Assembly (NCBI GenBank): GCA_008802785.1
Contig: VUYT01000002.1
Location: forward strand, 310,001-374,000
DNA length: 64,000 nt
From: Symmetrospora coprosmae
Taxonomy: Eukaryota > Basidiomycota > Cystobasidiomycetes > Symmetrosporaceae
Direction: 5' to 3'
In this document: piece by piece, positions 60,019 to 64,000 of the stretch
How the letters are laid out: each line of letters opens with the position of its first letter
Numbering within the stretch: position 1 is the stretch's first letter
Made by a program: the position numbers and the translations under genes
Notes under the pieces: generated by a model
Told to the model about the DNA's origin: nothing
Databases searched by the model: none
Seen by the model: the letters and a program-made list of their open reading frames with translations, nothing else

Positions 60019-60939
60019 GTCACTTAGCATGGCTTAGAGCACTTCCCCTTCCAATCGCCAGCCACTCTACATGTCCCATTCCTGCTACAACCCCCTCCTC
60101 TTGCCTCGATACTTGCCTGCTGCACCACATGACCGTTCCTTGCAGAGAGGATGCCACGGACATTTGGACTGACTGTCATGGAAGTGATACCCGCTGACAG
60201 TGACTGAAGCTCCGTATAACTCGGTACAACCTCAAACGACTGCAGCTGCCCGCTCGTCTTGAGCACAGGTGGACAAGCATGAGAACAAGGATCAGGACGA
60301 ATACGACGCAGGGCAGTGTAGCACAGTGCCCACAGCGACGGGTGAGCGATCGTCGACGTTCACGAGGAACGCAGCTAATCCCGTCCCCGCTCTGCAGAAC
60401 CCCATCTCGGTAGGCAGGAGTCAGACCCTGAGTCCGACATGTGTTCGGATCAGTACCGGTGCCATCGGGAGATGGTCAGGTGCTTGCGTCTCCACTATGC
60501 ACTCCCTGTCTTGGGCACCGGATGCGTCCCCACACGGTCTGCTGTCGTCGCCCTTTCATTCGGGAGAAGAGAGTCCGCATGAGTGGGCCCTCGGCGGCTC
60601 GCGCCGAGTGCTCGATCCCTTTCGTGAGTCGGAGTTCTTTGTCCGTCTGTGGGGACATCACGCAAGCGCTCATGTGCCTTGTAGAGCTGACGTGCTCAAC
60701 CTATTCTTGGCGTGCATCGCGCAGACTGGCTCGGTTGGCTGGCAACGCCTCGACAGCTCGAGGGCATCACGCTGGGGACCCTCCACCGTGCTGTGCTGGC
60801 AGCTCCCTCCTCTGAGTAGAAAGCGTTGGACTGCTCAACGATCTCTCTCTCTCTTTCCTCACTCGCATTCCACTTCCACTCCACTGCTCCTCCTCTACCC
60901 ACACCTCCCTCCACTACTACACCCCACATCAACACCGTA
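60019..60939. other. Spacer between tandem copies 1 and 2
   Basis: 921 bp. Its first part is homologous to the spacer after copy 2 (see the repeat features). A 223-codon open frame (60269-60940) has no ATG start and looks like leader sequence. A CT-rich tract precedes copy 2; no clear TATA box. Confidence 0.5.
60055..60213 (+). repeat. Duplicated spacer block, copy 1 downstream
   Basis: Homologous to 61495-61648. Shared words include GTCCCATTCC, ACATGACCGTTCCTTGCAGA, CTGACTG, CCGCTGACA and TGACTGA in the same order and spacing. Confidence 0.8.
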
Positions 60940-61455
60940 ATGAACACACTCAGGAAGAAGCTCAGCAGAAAGGATATGCAGCAGCAAAACCCCGCTGGAC
61001 CCACCCAGACTGCACCCAATAACCCTTCCGGCGGCGTAGGCAAGGCTTCCAAGGTACTTGGCGAGAAGTACGTCTCTCAGCAGACGCAGCAAAGCGATTG
61101 CGGTGCCATCAAACCGACTCCTGCTGATCTGTTTTCCACGACTCGCAGTGTGGAGGGTCAAGTTGTCCGCAGCAGTGTAACCGGAAATGCCAATTTCCGC
61201 GCGAGCCAGTTCATCCCTCCTACTCAGGGTGGCGTCGTCCAGACTCTTCCCGGACCTGGCGAGACCCTATCTGCCAGTCAGCTTGCGAGGATGAGGGCTG
61301 ACCCGAAGTACGCCGCTGCCGTCAATGCAGCTTGGGAGAGGCAGGAGCGGGGGCCAGCTCAGCCTAGGCGGTCCTCCCCTGCTGCGGGCCAGCAGACGCG
61401 AAACTTCAGCTACCCTATCCAGTCCCGAACTCAGAGCCCTGGTAAGCGCGGATAG
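60940..61455 (+). CDS. Tandem family copy 2: small basic disordered protein, unknown
   Basis: Not recognised. Exons 60940-61067 and 61149-61455; 144 aa, the shortest copy. MNTLRKKLSRKDMQQQ start, NNPSGGVGKASKVLGE at the end of exon 1, then VEGQVVRSS, NFRASQFIPP, TLPGPGETLSASQLARMRAD, PKYAAAVNAAWERQERG, RRSSPAAGQQTRNFSYPI and SPGKRG. The 81-nt intron has no stop, so the unspliced frame is also open; splicing is inferred from the identical position and phase in copies 1 and 3. Pairwise similarity to copy 1 is highest at both termini and in the QQT.NFSYPI block. Confidence 0.75.
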   Translation: MNTLRKKLSRKDMQQQNPAGPTQTAPNNPSGGVGKASKVLGEKYVSQQTQQSDCGAIKPTPADLFSTTRSVEGQVVRSSVTGNANFRASQFIPPTQGGVVQTLPGPGETLSASQLARMRADPKYAAAVNAAWERQERGPAQPRRSSPAAGQQTRNFSYPIQSRTQSPGKRG

Positions 61456-61494
61456 GCCACGCGACACTATGGAGATCACCTTAGTATCCACTCG

Positions 61495-61648
61495 CTAGCC
61501 ACTTGGCGTGTCCCATTCCTCTTCCAGCCCTCTTCTCCTGCCTCTCGATACTAGCCTGTTGCGTTACATGACCGTTCCTTGCAGAGACGATAGCGCGGAG
61601 CTTTAGACTGACTGCCATTCGAGTGGTGTCCGCTGACAATGACTGAGG
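61495..61648 (+). repeat. Duplicated spacer block, copy 2 downstream
   Basis: Homologous to 60055-60213, showing that gene plus 3' flank was duplicated as a unit. Confidence 0.8.
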
Positions 61649-62152
61649 GTCTACATGGCTCGACATCGGATTCACGAGTTGACGACAGCTTGCTCACGTA
61701 GAGTCTCAGCGGGACCGGCGATGCCATAGAAAGCGCCTTGGCGACGGAGTGAGCAATCTCCGATCTCAACAAGGGGAACACGGTCCTCTCGCATGGAGAT
61801 GGTTGTCCGACCCCACTGATCCACTCCTTTGAGGCGGCCCCTCCCTGCTCATCGGAGCTCGTCCATCCGCACTACACGTGGTCTCGGATGTCGAGCGACT
61901 CCGCTGTCGTGCAACTCGTTCGGAGAACGGTTTCCGCCTCTCGCGTTCCCACGCTCCCTTTCTCCGTATTCACTCGGTGGCAAGATGCAGCGGCTCAAAG
62001 GGCAGGGATGCGCGCAAGCGCAAGCTGGCTGATCGCACTCTGGCAGTTGGCTCGAGTGCACTGCACCGACGGTGAGGGTGTGCCACACGCAATCCAGCTG
62101 ATGCAAGAGCCTACTCTGCTAGGCATGCAGTGCAGAGAGGTCTCTGGCGGCC

Positions 62153-62160
62153 TATAAAAG
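62153..62160 (+). promoter_or_regulatory. TATA box of tandem copy 3
   Basis: TATAAAAG, 140 bp before the copy 3 ATG and followed by a CTCTCTCC-rich leader like that of copy 1. Confidence 0.7.
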
Positions 62161-62292
62161 TCCGGCAGGATGTGTCTCTCTCCTCTCTCTTTCCTCCTCA
62201 TCGAAACAAAGCGACCACTCCCTTCCTCTCTTCTCTACACCCAATCTATCCACTCACGCTCGCCGACCCAGCCCTCGTACTCAGTTATCGCC

Positions 62293-63182
62293 ATGGACCC
62301 CGTCAAGGATGCGCTCAGCAAGCTGAACCTCAAAGGCCAACGAAGCCGGGACAAACTGCAGACGGCTAGCTCTGCTACTGCTCGCAGCGGTACGCCTACG
62401 AATGCTTCTGGTGGTGGTCCTGCGAAATTGGAGCAAATATTCGGCCAACCGTAGGCCCGCATTGCATTCGTCAGGAGGTCGTTGAAGTTAGGCTAAGATC
62501 TTCGTACTACTGGTGCCCGCAGGGTAGCGCAGAGTCCCAGAATACCGCCGATCGGCAATGTGAGCAGGGGTGACCCGAGCCCAAGGACCTCTATCGGCGA
62601 TATGCGGACGCCCTCGGCTAAGGCTGCTCAACTTTTGGGCGTAGAGTGAGTCAGCAGTCTTGATCCACGTTGACAAGCGCATCTCGCGCTGAAGCAGCTT
62701 CTGTAACTTCACACACACGCAGCCCAGACGAGGTGCGAGGCAGACAAGCAGCACAAGGATTCATCCGCACGCCCTCTTCATCGCCCAGGAAGACGGGTTC
62801 AAAATTCCGCCAGAGCAAGTTCTACCCGCCTACTGCCGGCGATGCCACTTCGCGCCTTCCGGGGCGTGGTGAAACCCTAACGGACGCTGAGTTGAACAGG
62901 ATGAAGGTCGATCCTGCTTTTGCCAACAGAGTCGATGAGACCCGTAAGAGGCAAGAGGAAGCTGCCGCGAAAATGGATTTGCACACCGTCCATCCGCGAT
63001 CGTCGAGCAGCTTCAGCCAACCCAGAGCCCCGACTACTACTACTGGGCCACGACTTGCTCCCGCAGAGAGCATCAATTTCAGTCGTCCACGACCGGGAAC
63101 CCCGACAGCAGCACAGGGCGCCGGAGCCGCGGCTGCGGGCAAGACTAGCCGCTCACGCTCTCGAAGCCCCGTGAAAACTTAA
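62293..63182 (+). CDS. Tandem family copy 3: longest paralogue, with repeated first-exon motif
   Basis: Not recognised. Exons 62293-62450, 62523-62645 and 62723-63182; 246 aa, all phases agree. Exon 1 ends GGGPAKLEQIFGQP and the extra exon 2 ends TPSAKAAQLLGV; both match the single SKVSRVLGEE element of copies 1 and 2, so this motif exon appears duplicated here. Exon 3: DPDEVRGRQAAQ, SKFRQSKFYPP, LPGRGETLTDAELNRMKVDP, AFANRVDETRKRQEEAA, then SINFSRPRPG in place of TNFSYPI and a final SRSRSRSPVKT. No localisation signal is clear; the SR/SP-K tail could be nuclear (inference). Confidence 0.75.
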
Positions 63183-64000
63183 AGGCCGATGGCACAAATT
63201 TATGTGCTGCCGAACCAAAAACTCACCTATGAGTGCCAATCCTTCTGAGCTGAACGAACATACTCTGTACCTCCTGACCGACCCTGCTGCAATCGAATCT
63301 GCGTCTGTCCTGCCGCTAAGAGCCTGCGGAAGTGAGACCGCAAAGTCGACGAGAAGAATGTACGGACTGGGAGAAGACACTGTATTACGCTCCGGCTTCC
63401 TACTGTGCTACAGAACTGCGGGGGCCGAGGGCGCTAGAACGGCTGATCTGTTGGTGCGATTACGGTGAGGCTGGAGGTAAACAGCTACATTAAACTAAGG
63501 TCGGAAGGTTGACTTGTTAAGAAGGATCAAATTGGTGACGAGCTGGGTAAGAGCCATCGGCGTTGTAAGTGGAGCCACTGATCGGAAAGGGGGCTGAGGA
63601 TAGTGCGGCGAGTTGTGGCATTGTGACAAGGTACTGCACTTGCCGAGATGAAGAGCCATCACGCCCTCTGGCAAGAGAGTCCTTGCTGCTGTGATAGATT
63701 AGGGGAGTATCGGAAACCGGTTCGCGTGTATGGACGGTATCTGGGGTGGACTGTACGATCAAATCTGTTGGTGCGAGTGGAGGAGATGTCTTCATGCGGT
63801 CGAGCAAGAGGTGTCCTAGATACGGCAACTACGAGGGACACTTCGCACCAGGCGAGTCCCCCAGGCGCAGTGGACAGCTAGACGTGATCTTCGGACGCGA
63901 TGCTTGCTGATGATTGAATGATCTCTGGTTTGGTGCTGCTAGAGCCGCGACCTAATTCTCCTGGCATCTGGGTCCGCACAGATGCTTGTGAAGGATAAAG
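63183..64000. other. Right-end region without a confident gene
   Basis: 818 bp. A short minus-strand ORF ending at 63517 (FPISGSTYNADGSYPARHQF near its end) has slightly protein-like composition and might be the last exon of a gene beyond the window, but no splice acceptor or partner can be checked. No fourth family copy, no RNA gene. Confidence 0.4.

Larger units (their letters stand above)
61456..62292. other. Spacer between tandem copies 2 and 3
   Basis: 837 bp: duplicated block at the left, TATA box and CT-rich leader of copy 3 at the right. No ORF of note. Confidence 0.5.

Noticed and set aside
60269-60940. 223-codon ORF in the spacer between tandem copies 1 and 2
   Set aside because: It begins with a non-ATG codon, ends in translated CT-rich leader and has no domain-like pattern.
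63517-63828. Minus-strand ORF near the right edge
   Set aside because: Somewhat protein-like ending, but no recognisable domain, splice partner or ATG context; left as unassigned.

Overview
This looks like the nuclear genome of a basidiomycete fungus. The genes are split by many short introns (about 42-150 nt, mostly 60-80) with GTRNGT-like donors, CTGAC-like branch sites and YAG acceptors. The DNA is GC-rich, and the content is fungal: Cgr1, Byr4/Bfa1, a hybrid histidine kinase, a copper-radical glyoxal oxidase, an Osm1-type fumarate reductase. It may be a smut relative (Ustilaginomycotina) or another GC-rich yeast-like basidiomycete; the sequence alone does not settle which. I rebuilt exon chains by eye, requiring consistent splice phase and a sensible protein across each junction.

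Layout. 1-21.5 kb is rich in genes for secreted or externally acting proteins: a partial L-asparaginase (asparaginases are often secreted in fungi), glyoxal oxidase with an N-terminal beta-sandwich, an aspartyl protease, an alpha/beta hydrolase and a cysteine-rich protein. Among them sit housekeeping genes: a LAMTOR1/Meh1-like protein, MTP18, a Yfh7-like kinase, a Byr4/Bfa1 mitotic-exit regulator and a DHH phosphoesterase. 21.9-33 kb holds mitoribosomal bS16m, fumarate reductase with a cytochrome b5 tail, a SelW/Rdx-like protein, a DUF4870 membrane protein, ribosomal protein eL15 and a conserved protein of unknown function. 33-50.6 kb holds nucleoporin NIC96, an M16 metalloprotease, a PAS hybrid histidine kinase, a DHHC palmitoyltransferase, a rhodanese, CGR1 and RPB8. 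50.9-58.6 kb holds an F-box protein, an unknown ORF, a non-autonomous DNA transposon and VPS18.

The two most interesting regions are at the right. (1) An 825-bp element at 53380-54204 has near-perfect terminal inverted repeats and an exact 9-bp target duplication (AACTTTGTA), as in Mutator-like elements. It appears to have landed in the last codons of a small ORF just downstream of VPS18. (2) From 59.3 to 63.2 kb there is a tandem array of three paralogous two- or three-exon genes for small, basic, probably disordered proteins. They share a motif set I cannot assign to any known family. The spacers downstream of copies 1 and 2 are also homologous, so whole gene-plus-spacer units were duplicated.

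Other recurring themes are very small exons (6, 12, 16 and 18 nt), one of which supplies half of a CxxC redox motif; a ribosomal-protein start codon split by an intron; and two genes with nested in-frame starts, the outer of which adds a mitochondrial-type presequence.
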